64,000 nucleotides of DNA, from positions 86,029,765-86,093,764 of the forward strand of contig CM037588.1 of NCBI GenBank assembly GCA_021018995.1, given 5' to 3'. How positions within the stretch are numbered: the first letter of the stretch is position 1; every line of letters starts with the position of its first letter. The notes below the pieces were generated by a model, which worked only from the letters and a program-made list of their open reading frames with translations, did not search any database and was not told where the DNA came from. The translations under genes and the position numbers were made by a program. The stretch is from Chloranthus sessilifolius. Taxonomy: Eukaryota > Streptophyta > Magnoliopsida > Chloranthales > Chloranthaceae. Below, piece by piece: positions 23,144 to 35,191 of this stretch.

Positions 23144-25002
23144 CTTTGCTAGTCCCTGAGCAAAGGAGAAATTAAAAACAAGGATTGAAAATGAAAAATG
23201 CCACTTCTGTAGGGAGCACAGATGCATTTAGCATATGCGTCAAGTCTTTTAAACCACTAGGTGATCCCCAGTGGAGGAGTGGAGTCTCCTGAGAGTTTTC
23301 AGTGAATCTACCCACAAACTTCTCCAATGAATCAGTTAATATCAATGCAACATGTTAAAATAAAATTTAAGCAAAATAAAATTTATTCCACACCTTGTTC
23401 ATTCAATTTTAGAGGATTCTCAGTAGAAAAACTACCGTTTAAAACTGGAATTCTACTGTAATTCCTACACAATCAATCAGTTCATGTCAAGGCATTTTGT
23501 ATGAAAATTAATGCAGATCTCACCTTTAATTTGAGAATTCTATTTTGATAATGCCCCCAACAAACTTGATTTTAGACCCAAGTCTTACCAGGGTTGTCGC
23601 TCAAAATAAAAATAGAAGGGTGCATCATTTCACACAGCTCAAGAGTAGTTACAGCCCTCAAATAGGACTACAAGCATGAGCATAGACATTATTCTAATTT
23701 CTGAAAATTTCTAACTCTTTTCACCATATATTACACAAATCCTCATCTCCACATGACAGCTCAATCAATTTTCAGATTAGTAGGGTCTTTTAATTGGGTT
23801 GTAATGTGGCTTATGGGTGAGGTTTATAAAGAATAAAAGGGGTGGAATGGGATTCCAAATTTGATAAATCAATAAGGTAAAGAGGTGATTTGCAACTTCA
23901 CAACCTTCATTTCAGCATTATTCCATCTATTTCTCGAATTTTCAGATCTGAAGTGATCAGTTCCTAATCTTCTTTTTAATTTTTCAATGAAATGACTTCT
24001 CTTTCCCATTCTTTTATTTTGCTTTTTTTTGTTTTTCTTTTCTTTTTGTATGCTTTTTGTATTTTTCTCCATTTTTATTTTTATGGGTTGGAATGCCACA
24101 ACTATCACCAAATGTGCTTTCTTCTCTTTCAACCAAATATCAAATCTTGCTCCTCTAACCTCACTTCTATTTTCTGAATTTTCAGATTGAGGGTGAACTA
24201 AAACAGGTCAAGGGGTTTTGGGTTCAAATTTTTTGGGTTTTTATCAAAGAAAAACTGGGATTTTTATGGCTCAAATGTTGTGTATCAAGGGCAGTTCAAA
24301 GGTGGTAAATTGTAAGCTCAAACTGTCTATGGGATGGCCCTACTTTATGTCTTCAATGTCATGAATGCTGTCAAGCTATTTTAACTTGGATTTGCCTAAC
24401 TTCTAGTGAGCAAGTCTAGATTCAATCAATCCTTAGAGTAGAAAAATTGCCAAGACACTCTTCAAAGAAAAATTTTCAGGCCCAAATCTCACTGGATATG
24501 GTCTTCCATCAAATTCTTTGGGTATATCCTCACAATTTTCTCTCTTTTCAAGTTCACTAAGCATCAATTTTTGAAAAAAAATTATTGACATTTGCTTCAT
24601 GAAAATGTTAGAATTACAACACATTTCAGTTTTAAAAAGTTTTAAATTTCCTCTTTTTAAAAAATTAGGTGAGAATTTACTTTATTTTCACAAATTTTGT
24701 CCAACATAGTTGCTCAACATTAACTATTCCATTGGCACACCCTGCCATACCCCCAAACCTATGAGGAGCAGTGTCCTCACTGCTTTGGAAGAATAACAGA
24801 AGGGAATAGTAGGGTGAACAGAAACAATTGAAGAATAAGGAACAAAGTAAAACCGATGTAAACTAATAGGAAAGCAAGAAATAGGGATGAAACAAAACAG
24901 ACATTGTATTGAACACAAGTAATTACAAAGAACATGGCAAACTAAATGTAGCAAAAATATGTGCAGTAAATGCCCTATATACAAACTAATTACAACTAAA
25001 TC
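23144..25002 (-). other. Non-coding 3' region of element B
   Basis: No coding sequence recognised. It is partly collinear with the internal region of element C (33285 onward): the GTGCATTTAGCATATG stretch, the CTAGGTGATCC stretch and the second polypurine-like motif near 24750. Short open frames here are rich in Lys/Asn or Phe and look like chance frames in purine- or pyrimidine-rich sequence. Confidence 0.7.
24744..24760 (-). promoter_or_regulatory. Second polypurine-like motif, element B
   Basis: The minus strand reads AGGTTTGGGGGTATGGC, sharing AGGTTTGGGGGT with the true polypurine tract about 1.6 kb downstream. Element C has the same motif at 34844-34860 at nearly the same distance. A role as a second plus-strand priming site is an inference. 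Confidence 0.5.
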
Positions 25003-27647
25003 CTAATCTGAATCAGAGCTAGATATGGTCATGGGCTCCCATCCTTTCTATGCAGCAAGCTTGTCATACTCTACCTTGAGCTTCTCTTTCTTCTTCAACT
25101 TCTCAGTGCTGGTAGCACCTACCTTAGTTCTTTTTACAGCTGGCTTCTAAAGTCTGGTGCTGCCCTGGGACATGATGGGCTCTCTGATGGAAAGGGCTTT
25201 GGGTTCAAAGGGACCCAGGGCAGAGTATAGGGAGAGGGACTCTACCAGTTTGGCAAGCATGTCAGATTTGGTCCTATAGATCTTGTACAGGTCAAGGGAG
25301 TTGAGGACCATCTTTCATAACTTCCATTCCTCTTTCCTATGGGCCTCTAAAATAGGGTCAATTTCTTCCTGATGTGCTTGCTGCAGTAAAACCATGAATG
25401 CATCCACCAGAAATTGTACATCCTCCTTGACATAAGGGTTGGTCTCAATTGCTTTGCTAAGGGATGACTGAGGGGATAAGGTGTTGGTGACATATGGGGG
25501 TGATGGGCAGCTCAGGAAGTGGTTGTGATGGTACAATGAGGGTAGCTCCTCCTCCACAGTAATAGACTCAGATTGGGAGGAAGAATAGGTAAATGGTAGA
25601 GAAGGCAGAGCTGCTTCATCAAAGTTAGTTTGAGTGGAGCAGTCTCTAGTAGAAGGGGCAGGGCTAAGTTATTCCACCATAGCATGGGTAACCTGTACTA
25701 CAGGGGGAAGCTGTGGGGATGGAGGTGGAGTAGGGATTGGAAGAGGTTGGGAGGTTGGGGTAGCTGGGATTAAGGTGGACTAAATGGTCTGAAGGCAAGT
25801 AGCCATAGTAGCTTGGTTAGCTGTGTTAGTTTGGAGAAAGGCTAGGATGGTGGTAAGAAGGGAAAGGATTTGGGTGGAGGCCTCATGTAGGATTTGGGTT
25901 TGGGTAGTCGTGGAATGGGTATAATGGGCTGAAAGGGAGATGTTGAAGCATGCTGGAAATGATAAGGCTGTGGAGAATCAGGTAAAGGGGAGTACTCATG
26001 CCCAATGTCCTCCACAATGGCGTCAATCAGGGAAGAGTACCCCTCAGTGGTTAAATGGTGTTGAACCTGGGTATGTGGAGGTGAGATGGAAAAGGTGGGG
26101 TCAATGTCAAAGGGTATGGATGGTGGAGAAGAAGTGGCTGGGTCAGCTGATGTAGAGGGTCTAGGGCTGATAGGTTCAACAGTTGAGATGGATGTAAGGG
26201 GGAGTGAAGGTATGGTAGGGGTGGGGTCTGTTGTAGGAGAATTTGATAAAGGTGTGGATGTGGTGATGGTGGAAGGGATGGCTGAGCTGCTGGGAGGTAT
26301 GGAGACTGCAATGGGGGGAATGGGATCTGAGATGAATGGTAGAGAGGATGGTGGTATGGAAATGCTGGCCATATCAGAGCTGACAAAAAGCGCATCAATG
26401 GAAGGGATGCATGCAAAGGTCACAGGTGGAGGCTCTAAGCTAGTAGCAGATGTAGGGAGAGGCTCGGAGCTAGCTAAAGTAGAGGTGCCAGGTGCAGTAG
26501 CTAAGCTGGCTGAAGGAGCTATAAGGATCACAGGTGTAGCTGCTTAGCTGGCCACTTGAGGTACTTCTCTTTCAGGGCTCTCTATTGATTTCTTCTTGCT
26601 CTTTCCAATCAGGGTCCTACTAGCAGACCAGGCCCTCTTCCCAAACACTTTTGGAGTCACCTTTACCACTAGCTCATCCTTTTGGATCACGAATTTTCCT
26701 CTTTTTAATAAAGTAGTGATGAGCTTGTTGTAGGGCAATCTTGGCAAGCCTTGTGCTCTTCTGATTTTGTCATTCACATCAACCATGGCCTTAAATACCA
26801 GCTGAGAGTCATTCAAGAACTAGCCCTTGGAGAAATAATAAAGGGCATCCACTATAAGAGTCCTCCTCTCCTGCTGCTGTCCACTGACATAAATATTTTT
26901 TCTCAAAATTGAGTCTATGAATAGCAGGTTGGGGTGTAGATCTCTTCTCATCAGTGACTCCCCAGACCCCACAATGCCTTGAGTCAGGTGTCTAGCAATT
27001 GCTCTAAAGGAGATACTTTCAGGTGTTGCTAGACCATAGGCTGTAACAAAAATTGATGGGACCCCCAATGCTAACCCAATGTCACTATAATCTACCACCA
27101 ACTCCCAATTATCAATCAACACTACAAGTGTAGGCTTAGTTGACCATGGCTTCATCTTCTTCCTAATATTTTGATACCACAACTTTACCAGCCTAGGTTA
27201 GGATTTTTCTTGCAATGGGATCAACATGGGTGTCAGGCCAGCCTTCACCAAATAATCCAATGTGTCCTTACACTCCCCTTCCTTAGAAAATAAGGGGAGC
27301 TCAAAAGTTGTCTCTGGAATCAGGCCTAAGGCATCCACAAATTCATTGGGAGTAGATAGGTTCACAGGGACTTAAGGTTCAGCCTCTGGGTTAGGTTTAG
27401 ACACTAGGTTAGGCTTAGGCACTGGCACATCCTCAATAATTTCTTCAACAATTTCCTCAGTGATTTTGGCCTTCTTAGATTTCTTAACTTTCTTAGGTTT
27501 GTCAGATTTATCCATGACAAGCTATCTCTTAGCAAGTGGGTTCTCCTTGGGCTGTGTGGTTAGCCTACTAGATTTCCTACTGGTTTTGGTGGTGGATTTG
27601 GAAGGGGCTTTGAACAGGTTAGCAAGGGTATCCTCTTGGTCAGCCAT
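25003..27647 (-). pseudogene. Third ORF of element B (env-like position), decayed
   Basis: A reading frame of about 880 codons begins at a MADQEDTLANLF start (27647) and ends at a stop at 25003. It is one frame from 27647 to about 25842 except for several in-frame stops, including one at 26820-26822. The part from about 25557 on is in another frame, so there is a frameshift between. Visible regions: a Lys/Ser-rich basic N-terminus with KKVKKSKKAK, an acidic EEIVEEIIED patch, a globular part (27182-26544), a long Pro/Ser/Thr-rich stretch (26531-25842) and a charged C-terminus with EAHRKEEWKL. I see no signal peptide, membrane segment or envelope motif, so the position is env-like but the function is unknown. 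It may correspond to the extra ORF of Athila-type elements. Confidence 0.7.
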
Positions 27648-28662
27648 TAGATACTAACTTCCCAAAATCAATCTCAACAACCACAACAGACTTCTTTGTT
27701 CAATCAAGGTAACCACACAAATTGGAAATGAAAGTACAAAGCTTAGAAATCACATAGTGGAGTTGAAGAAGAACTTACTCACAGAAACCCTGGGGTTTCT
27801 CAGAACATGTTGTGCACGACACCAAACTAACAGAGACCAGGTGCAAAATGTAGCCCTTAGAAAAATTGAAGCAATTGGAACAATGGTTGAGTGCTTCGAG
27901 TTGGAACCAGTGAGGTGGAGGAAGGAGAAGGAAAGTGAAAATCGGCAGACAGAGGAACAAGCTTGGAATAAAAGCTATTGAATGGTTAGAATGAGTTGTC
28001 GATAGGTTTAAAACAACGAAAAATGCATTTCGACAGGAGTGGAGGGGGGATTTTGATAGGTTGCATCAACCTATCGATGAGTTAAAAACTGTGTCGACTT
28101 GTAAACTTCTAGGCTAAAAGTGTTGAGCGGTTCTCTCAAACCTCTCGACAGGTTCAAGGCTTCAGAAAAAATCAATTCGAGAGGTTCACGGAACCTCTCG
28201 ATAATGTACCCAAAAACCTTCAGAACCTATCAACTTCCTTGCTCAACATCTTGATAGGTTCATCGATCCTATCAAATATCATGTTTACACCTTTATAACT
28301 TATCGAGAATCAACTCAAACCTCTCGACGGGTCCCAGATCTTGTCGAAATGCACATTAGGAAACTTAAGAACCTATCGAACATTAATTCAAACCTCTCGA
28401 CAGGTCTATTTTACATTCTCCACCTATTTCTTAGCAATTCCCTTATCTCCATTCACACAAAATTTTCAATTCTGCATTATTCCCATTAGATTTCTCATTC
28501 CTTGGGGCCATTTCTACTGTAACAGATCTGATTCATTATTCTAAATGAAGAACTAAACACAAATGGCAACATATGTACAATGCCAAACAGCAATGAAAAT
28601 AGAAACAACAATAAAACTGACAAAAACAAACCGTTATGGTACATAGTTTACATTGTTGAAAA
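27648..28662 (-). other. Spacer between pol and third ORF of element B
   Basis: Non-coding. Between about 27990 and 28420 it holds about ten copies of CCTCTCGACAGGT-like and CCTATCGA-like words. These are the same words that crowd the U3 of this element's LTRs. The repeat could mark an internal promoter for the third ORF (inference). Confidence 0.6.
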
Positions 28663-28996
28663 TCAATCACACTTGGGAAGTTCTTGAACGTGAATGGTCA
28701 CCAGAGGCTCTACTATATTTTTAGCAAAGAGTTTGAGCCTTTGACCATTAACTTTTATGATCCTACCATCTTTTGGATCTTTGATTTCAACAGCTCTAGA
28801 TGGGGATACATGCTCTACCATGTAAGGTCCCTCCCATCTGAATCTCAACTTGCCTGGAAAAAATTTTAATTTAGAATTGAACAGCCATACCTTGTTTCCA
28901 GCTTTGAACTCCTTCCTCAGCAAATGCTTGTCATAGAAGGATTTGACTTTCTCTTTATAGATCCTTGCATTGGAGTATACCTCCAATCTCAGCTCT
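28663..28996 (-). pseudogene. Integrase C-terminal region of element B (frameshifted)
   Basis: The frame reads NARIYKEKVKSFYDKHLLRK, then a WLFNSKLKFFPGKLRFRWEG segment and VEIKDPKDG. This is the GPF/Y-like C-terminal module that follows the integrase core in Ty3/gypsy pol. It is out of frame with the core (29001-29657), so an indel near 29000 separates them. It would bind DNA during integration. I see no chromodomain, as expected for Athila-like elements. Confidence 0.8.
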
Positions 28997-29000
28997 TCCG

Positions 29001-29657
29001 CTATGACAACTGGAGCCTCCTGTGCATGTCAGCAAAAGTTAGATCAATATTTAATGATTTAATAGCCCAATAGAATTTATGTTCTAACTCTACTGGCAAA
29101 TGGCATGCCTTGCCATACACTAGCCTAAAGGGAGACATCCCTATTGGGGACTTATAGGCAGTTCTATAAGCCCAAAGAGTATCATTTAACCTCAGGGACC
29201 AATCCTTCCTATCTCTCACAGTTTTCTCTAAAATGTATTTGATTTCTCTATTAGAAATTTTCACCTGCCCACTGGTCTGTGGATGGTATGGGGTGGCAAC
29301 TGTATGTGTCACAGAGTTCTTTCTAAGCAAGTTCTCAAACTGTCTATTGCAGAAATGGCTTCCCCCATCACTAATGATAGCTCTGGGGGTGCCAAATCTA
29401 GAGAAAATATTATCCTTCAAGAATTTGAGGACAACTTTGTGATCATTGGTTCTTGTGGCTATAGCCTCAACCCATTTGGACCCATAGTCCACAACCACAA
29501 GTATAAAATTGTATCCATAGGAAGGAGGGAAGGGACCCATGAAGTCAATCCCCCAAATGTCAAAGAGTTCAACAACCAGTATAGGCTGTAAAGGTATGGA
29601 GTTTCTTTTGGAGATACTTCCCATCTTTTGGCATCTTTCACAAGCCTTACAATGCTG
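29001..29657 (-). pseudogene. Integrase core of element B
   Basis: Contains the end of the zinc-binding segment (CKACERCQ) and the rve core: [11 protein letters not shown] (first catalytic Asp) and [10 protein letters not shown] (second Asp). The expected third acidic residue lies in the [13 protein letters not shown] segment, where lysine (AAA) stands in place of glutamate. A stop at 29658-29660 separates it from the HHCC segment upstream, and the frame ends in a stop at 29001. Integrase inserts the cDNA into host DNA in the nucleus. With the catalytic Glu replaced this copy should be inactive. It is in the same frame as RNase H and RT. Confidence 0.9.
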
Positions 29658-30398
29658 TCATGCATCGTTGAAGAGAGTGGGCCAATAAAATCCACTTTGG
29701 AGCACCTTGGCAGCAGTCTTGTTGCTACTGAAATGGCCTCCACAAGCCTGTTCATAGCACATGGTTAGTATATTGTGGAACTCATCATCAGGGACACATC
29801 TCCTCACAACTTGGTCTGCATAATACTTGAACAGGTATGGATCCTCCCACATGTAATGTCTAATTTGGGAGAAGAACAGCTCCCTATCCATTTTGTTCCA
29901 ATGTGGGGGAATCCTACCAACTGGCAAGTAGTTCACTATGTTTGCAAACCAAGGTGCAGAAGTGCTGACAGTAAACAGCTGCTCATCAGGAAATGAGTCA
30001 TTGATAGGCAGCCTATCAAACTCAACAGCTAGGATCCTAGATAGGTGGTCCGCAACCACATTTTCAACCCCTTTCTTGTTCTTAATCTCAAGATCAAACT
30101 CCTGTAATAGGAGGATCCATCTGATTAATCTTGGCTTAGCATCCTTTTTTAACAAAAGGTATTTCAGGGCTGAGTGATCAATGAACACCACAATCCTAGA
30201 TCCCAACACATAAGACCAGAATTTTTTCAAAGCATAGACAATTGCCAACAATTCCTTCTCAGCTGTGCTGTAATTTAACTGAGCATCAATCATGGTTTTT
30301 CTTGCATAAGCAATCACACAAGGTGCTTTGTCTTTTCTTTGCCCCAAAACTACACCAACAGTAAAATCTGATGCATCACACATCAGCTCAAATGGCAA
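29658..30398 (-). pseudogene. RNase H domain and integrase zinc finger of element B
   Basis: Starts with PFELMCDASDFTVGVVLGQR, carrying the first catalytic Asp of Ty3/gypsy RNase H. It continues with YARKTM, NYSTAEKELLAIVYALKKF (catalytic Glu) and VFIDHSALKYLL (Asp), then the connection DHLSRI. Its end has the HHCC-type segment HNILTMCYEQACGGHFS and FYWPTLF of the integrase N-terminus. RNase H degrades the RNA strand of the RNA:DNA hybrid. This part of pol is uninterrupted for 246 codons, bounded by a stop at each end. Confidence 0.92.
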
Positions 30399-31387
30399 AG
30401 AAAAATTAGGTTCTTAAAGGATAGGTGCAGAGGTTAAACAACCTTTCAAAAGCTCAAAAGCAATAAGACATTCACCATTAAATTCAAAAGAAACCTCTTG
30501 GCACAACATGTGACAAAGAGGTTTTGAGATTTTACTAAATTTTTTGATGAATCTCCTATAAAAACTAGCATGCCCCAAGAAAGATCTGACTTGTGTCACA
30601 ATTTTAGGTGGGAGCAAATGTGCAATCAAATCAATTTTAGCCTTGTCTACCTCAATGCCTCTGTGGGAAAGAACATGGTCAAGGACAATGCCTTGATTCA
30701 CCATAAAATGACTCTTTTCCCAACTCAAAACCAAGTTGGTTTCCTCAAATCTCTGCAACACAAGGCTGAGATGGTGTAGATATTGGCTAAAACTATCCCC
30801 AAAGATAGAAAAATCATCCATGAATATCTCTAAAAATTGATCAATCATGTCAAAAAAGATAGCATGCATACACCTTTAAAAAGTTGCAGGGGCATTGCAC
30901 AATCCAAATGGAATCCTTCTATATGCAAAGGTGCCAAATGGATATATGAAAGTTATCTTTTCTTGATCTTGTGGATACACAGGGATTTGGTTATACCCAG
31001 AATATCTGTCAAGAAAGCAATAGAAAGCCTTGCCTGCCAACTTGTCCAAAATCTGGTCTATAAAGGGCAAAGGAAAGTAGTCTTTTTCAGTTTTCAAATA
31101 GAGCTTTCGATAATCAATACATACTCTCCAACCTGTGGTTTCCCTAGTTGGAATTAGCTCACCAGAATCAATTTTGATCACAATGATTCTAGATTTCTTA
31201 GGTACCACCCGAGTAGGAGCCACCCATTCAGAATCTCAAATAGGATAGATGACTCTAACATCTAATAATTTGACCACTTCCTTCATCACCACTTCTTGCA
31301 TGTGGGGGTTTAACTTTCTCTGCATCTCTCTAGAGGGTTTGGAACCCTCTTTCAAGTGGATTTTATGCATGCACACAGCAGGGCTGC
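30399..31387 (-). pseudogene. Reverse transcriptase of element B, main part
   Basis: Motifs seen in order: RKLNPHMQEVV, GWRVCIDYRKLYLKTEKDYF, PLPFIDQILDKLAG, FCFLDRYSGYNQI-like segment (AFYCFLDRYSGYNQIPV), FGTFAYRRIPFGLCNAPATF, the FMDD active-site box (IFMDDFSIFG), then SHRGIEVDKAKID and SFLGHASFYRRFIKKFS of the thumb and connection. In-frame stops lie at 31236-31238, 30876-30878 and 30414-30416. The last two are TAA where this family usually has Gln, as C-to-T decay would give. The frame is interrupted at 31387 by element C. Its first ~50 codons continue at 38323-38476. Confidence 0.92.
31383..31387. other. Target-site duplication of element C, left copy
   Basis: GCTGC, repeated exactly at 38318-38322. 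The LTR ends between them are TG...CA. Removing 31388-38322 restores continuous alignment of the host RT coding frame. Confidence 0.9.
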
Positions 31388-33268
31388 TGTTGTGGCTCCA
31401 AGTGTGCCATAATTGTGTGCATTATGAATCAAAAATTAAAGAATTAAAGAATGCTAGGTTATATGGATGTTAACTTATGAAAGGGATATCAGCACATTGG
31501 GGCTAACACTGGCCTGCAAGATCAGGGCCAATTGTAGCAAGTTTTAAAAGTAAGTATTTCAAGATCGTCCACAGAGAAGTTTGTCTAAACAGAGAGATAA
31601 ACCTCCAGATCTGTGCTACCAGATCTGGCTCTATAATTATCTAAAATAAAGAATAGATAAAAGAGAGTGTTGGATTGTGTCACATTTAACTATAAGCAAA
31701 TAAAGAAAAGAACTAACTACATGATCCAGATCCGAGTTGGGGAGGTGTTTAAAATAAGACAAATGCAGAAATAATAGCTTCATGTACTTTAGCCTCTGAA
31801 TTTTAATGGAGAATCAGAGTTCAACAGGCAGATTCAATCTTCATCGGCTACCAAACAGATGTAAGAGAAATAAATCGAATTAAGGAATAGGTTTAGACTT
31901 ATGGTCATGGATTTGTCCACTTAAATGGTCACAGATCCGTACTAGTCATGGCCTATTCTTTAGTTCGTAACATGAACATCAGTAAATGCCGCTTGAATTA
32001 GGTTACCAACGCTAATTCGCATGTGGATGATGAATTAAGGGAAGTTGGATGCGGATGAGTGAATCTAAAGAAGTCTAATGCACTAAGGTGAACATTCGTA
32101 ACCCTACATGACTCCAATGGAGAAGGCACAAATTACGAACCTTTTAAAATCCAACGTTACAATTACAGAGCACGGCTTCTTAGAGAGCCCTCGACTTCTG
32201 AGCTTCTCGAAGAGCCCTCGATTCTGATCTTGAATCCAACTTGGAAGTACAAATCACTCACAATGGCTCTCAAAGGTAAACTACAAGAAGGGATTACAGG
32301 GGTTCAGGATAAGCTATCCGGAATGAGGGAAACAGAGATGAAAACTCTAAAACTGGATACCCAAATTGGGCAAATGGTTCGTCTATTTATAGTTTTCCCT
32401 AAGCCACCATGTGTATCAACCAATCGAATTGGATAGATCTGTATCAACCAATAGGAGTCGAGCACCGGGATCCGGATTCTGTTTCGCCAATCGAAATGCT
32501 TGATCCGTTCACCAATCAGAAACAGAGGCATCAATTACTATGTAATTCAAAAATCTGTTTGAGCTTCTAGAAGTTCCCGCCAAGTAATTTCATCTTTGGG
32601 TGTTCACATGGGGTGGAATATGCCTTTGGTTACGTCTCGAATCTTCCTAATGTCCTTGGGTTTTAAAACGCATTAGGCGCTGCAAAGTTTCGAATACCTT
32701 CTGGACGAGCAAATCCCGTAATGCCATTTCGCATAGTTTAAGGGCTTTTTCAAGAAAGTAGTTTGGCTCGAAGCTCTCTTAAGCATTTTGGCTTCGGAGA
32801 TCTTTTCAAAGCATTTTGGCTTCAGGAGATCTTTTTCGCAAAGCATTTTGGCTTCGTGGAGATCTTTTCGCAGGACTTCTCTTCTTTTAGCGATGTTTTC
32901 TTCTTTTCGCAAAGGTCATTCTTCTATTCGAGGAGTGTTTTCTTCTTTTCGCAAAGTTCAAGGTTCTTTGCGAATAGTAGAAGTTCTTCTTAATTGACTT
33001 TTAGCTTCCATTCTTCTTTGCGAATGGATCCTTCTTCTTCTTGGTCTTTTCTTGCTCTTTTAGGACCTTTTAGCCATTCGAGGCTATTTCTTCACTCCCT
33101 CTTTGAGTTTGACATGCGTTGTCGCCTTTTGATCATTTTAGGATGGTTTTCGGATTTGGACTGCCTTTTGGTTAGCTGCAATATGAACACTAAAGCACTT
33201 ATTTAGTCCTCTCAAGGGTCTTTCAAGGCTCGTGTTTAGGGGTAAAATGGTATTTTCACTACTTATCA
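31388..33268 (-). mobile_element. 3' LTR of element C
   Basis: 1881 bp. On the minus strand it starts TGATAAGTAGTG and ends CCACAACA. Long stretches are identical to the other LTR (36403-38317), broken by clusters of 1-5 base gaps. Around 32770-32880 are three damaged copies of a ~31-bp unit containing CATTTTGGCTTC and GGAGATCTTTT. Confidence 0.9.
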
Positions 33269-33284
33269 CACCCCCAAACCTAAG
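33269..33284 (-). promoter_or_regulatory. Polypurine tract of element C
   Basis: The minus strand CTTAGGTTTGGGGGTG directly adjoins the LTR start. It is identical to that of element B. Confidence 0.85.
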
Positions 33285-35157
33285 CTTTGCTATTTCCGAG
33301 CAAAGAAACATAAAAACAAAGTAAAGAGCCACTTTTGTAGGAAGCACAGTGCATTTAGCATATGCAACAAGCCTTTTAAACCCCTAGGTGATCCCTAGAG
33401 GAGGAGTGAAGTCCCCTGAGGGTTGCCAGTGAAGGTACCCACAAACTTCCCCATGAAACAATTAACATCAGTGCAGTATTATCAAATGAGCAATCAGGGA
33501 GCAGGGTTAGTTACGCTTGACACAATGATGAAACAGAAAATTTGATTATTGTTTGCAGAATTTAAACATTTATAAACCTCATGAATGTTTCAATATTTCC
33601 AATCTGTGAACAAATTCATAGAAAATCATACAAATGTGCCGTGATAGCTCATCCTATGGATAAAAATTAGGTTATAAGTCATACTTAAGGTGCTCAAGTT
33701 CCAACCCAAACACTCACGGGGTATACTCTCATCGGTGTTTTGTTGAGGGGTTCATTTTCACTCAAGCTCAAGAGCAGCTTACATCTCCCAAATGGATCTG
33801 GCATGAGCATAGGCATGATTCTTAGGCAATGGCATCATTGACATCTCCTCACCATAGATTAGGTCACTTCTTATCTCCACATGAGAGCTCACTCAACTTT
33901 GGATCACAAGGGCTTTTAATCTAGGTTTGTTTGTATGGCTTATGGAGTGAAGTTTCAAGGAAAGGCATGTTTGAGCAGAGGTTTGAATTTGAGAACTCGG
34001 GAAGTGCAGGAGATGGTTCATGACTCCACCTTTTGAGTTTAGCTTCTTTCTTCTTCTTTTCGAGATTCTCACATTCACGATCAGTTCTTTCTTTGATCTT
34101 GCATTTTTCAACATAAGGTCCCTTTTTTTGCCTTTTGCTTGCAACTTTTTCACATTGTTTGTCTCTTCTTTCTCGACCACCATATTGCCTGCTTTTGAGG
34201 TATTTTCTCTTCATTTTCTTGATGTTGCTCGAAATGGTCCATCTTCGCTTCTTTCTCCTCTACCTCCTGAATTCTCGGGGTGAGGGAAGGCTGAATTGGT
34301 TCCATAGGTTCAGGTGCAAGTACTTTTGAGTATTTTTGATGAAGAATTGTAGGATTTACAGCTCAAATGGGGTACAAACAGGGGCAGATTTTTCTTGCTT
34401 GGTTCTGTTAGGATCAAGATGTCCAAAGAGGGCCTTGTTCTTTTCCTCAGTTTCATGAGTGCTTGTTACTTGTTTTAATTTGGAGTTTCTAACTTCTAGT
34501 GGATCTAATGCCTCACCAATCCTTTGAATCGTAAAAATTGCCTCACCACTCTTCAACGAGATGGAAAATATATGGGCTCAATTCTCAGGTTATGGTTTTC
34601 CTTGAGCTTTTAAGTATATCTTTACCTTTTCTCTTCCTTTTGACTTACTACGTCGATACCAAAGATGTTTTTATGGTGTAATCATCATGGAAATGTAGAA
34701 TATCAAGGTTTAGAATGTCTAAATTTGGCAAAGGAATTTTAAATTTTCTAGTTGTCATGATTCTTAAGTAAATTAATACATTTCCTAATTACTTAGGTGA
34801 TTCTCACGCCTTATGTTAACTATTCCCTAGGCAGGACTTGTCTGCCATACCCCCAAACCTAAGATGAACATTGTCCTCAATGTTCTAGACAGGGAGAGAC
34901 TAGGGGCAGCAGGGTAAAAGAAGAAAGAAAAACTAAGAACAGAAAAAATCTAAACTATATGCAGCAGAAAATAAAAATGTAAAACTGAAGATATGTGCAA
35001 GGAAATGGAAAACATGATATACAAATGCAAGAAAAATCAACAAAACAACGCTTAGCTAAATAAAATCTAACAAATAGAAGGATTACTATGCAAATGGAAG
35101 GAAACTAATGCTAATAACAGAGAAACAGTAAAAACAAGGTAAGGGACTGAATACAAA

Positions 35158-35191
<34 letters not shown>

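Noticed and set aside
26086-26547. 153-codon + strand ORF rich in Gly/Met/Val
   Set aside because: Antisense shadow of the Pro/Ser/Thr-rich part of the third ORF of element B.
33893-34329. Lys/Arg-rich or Phe/Ser-rich ORFs in element C interior
   Set aside because: Compositional frames in purine/pyrimidine-biased sequence. The matching region of element B does not keep the same protein.
35161-35189. Poly(A) run as a sign of a LINE or processed pseudogene
   Set aside because: It lies inside the interior of element C with no LINE motif and no target duplication around it. It is better read as a homopolymer.
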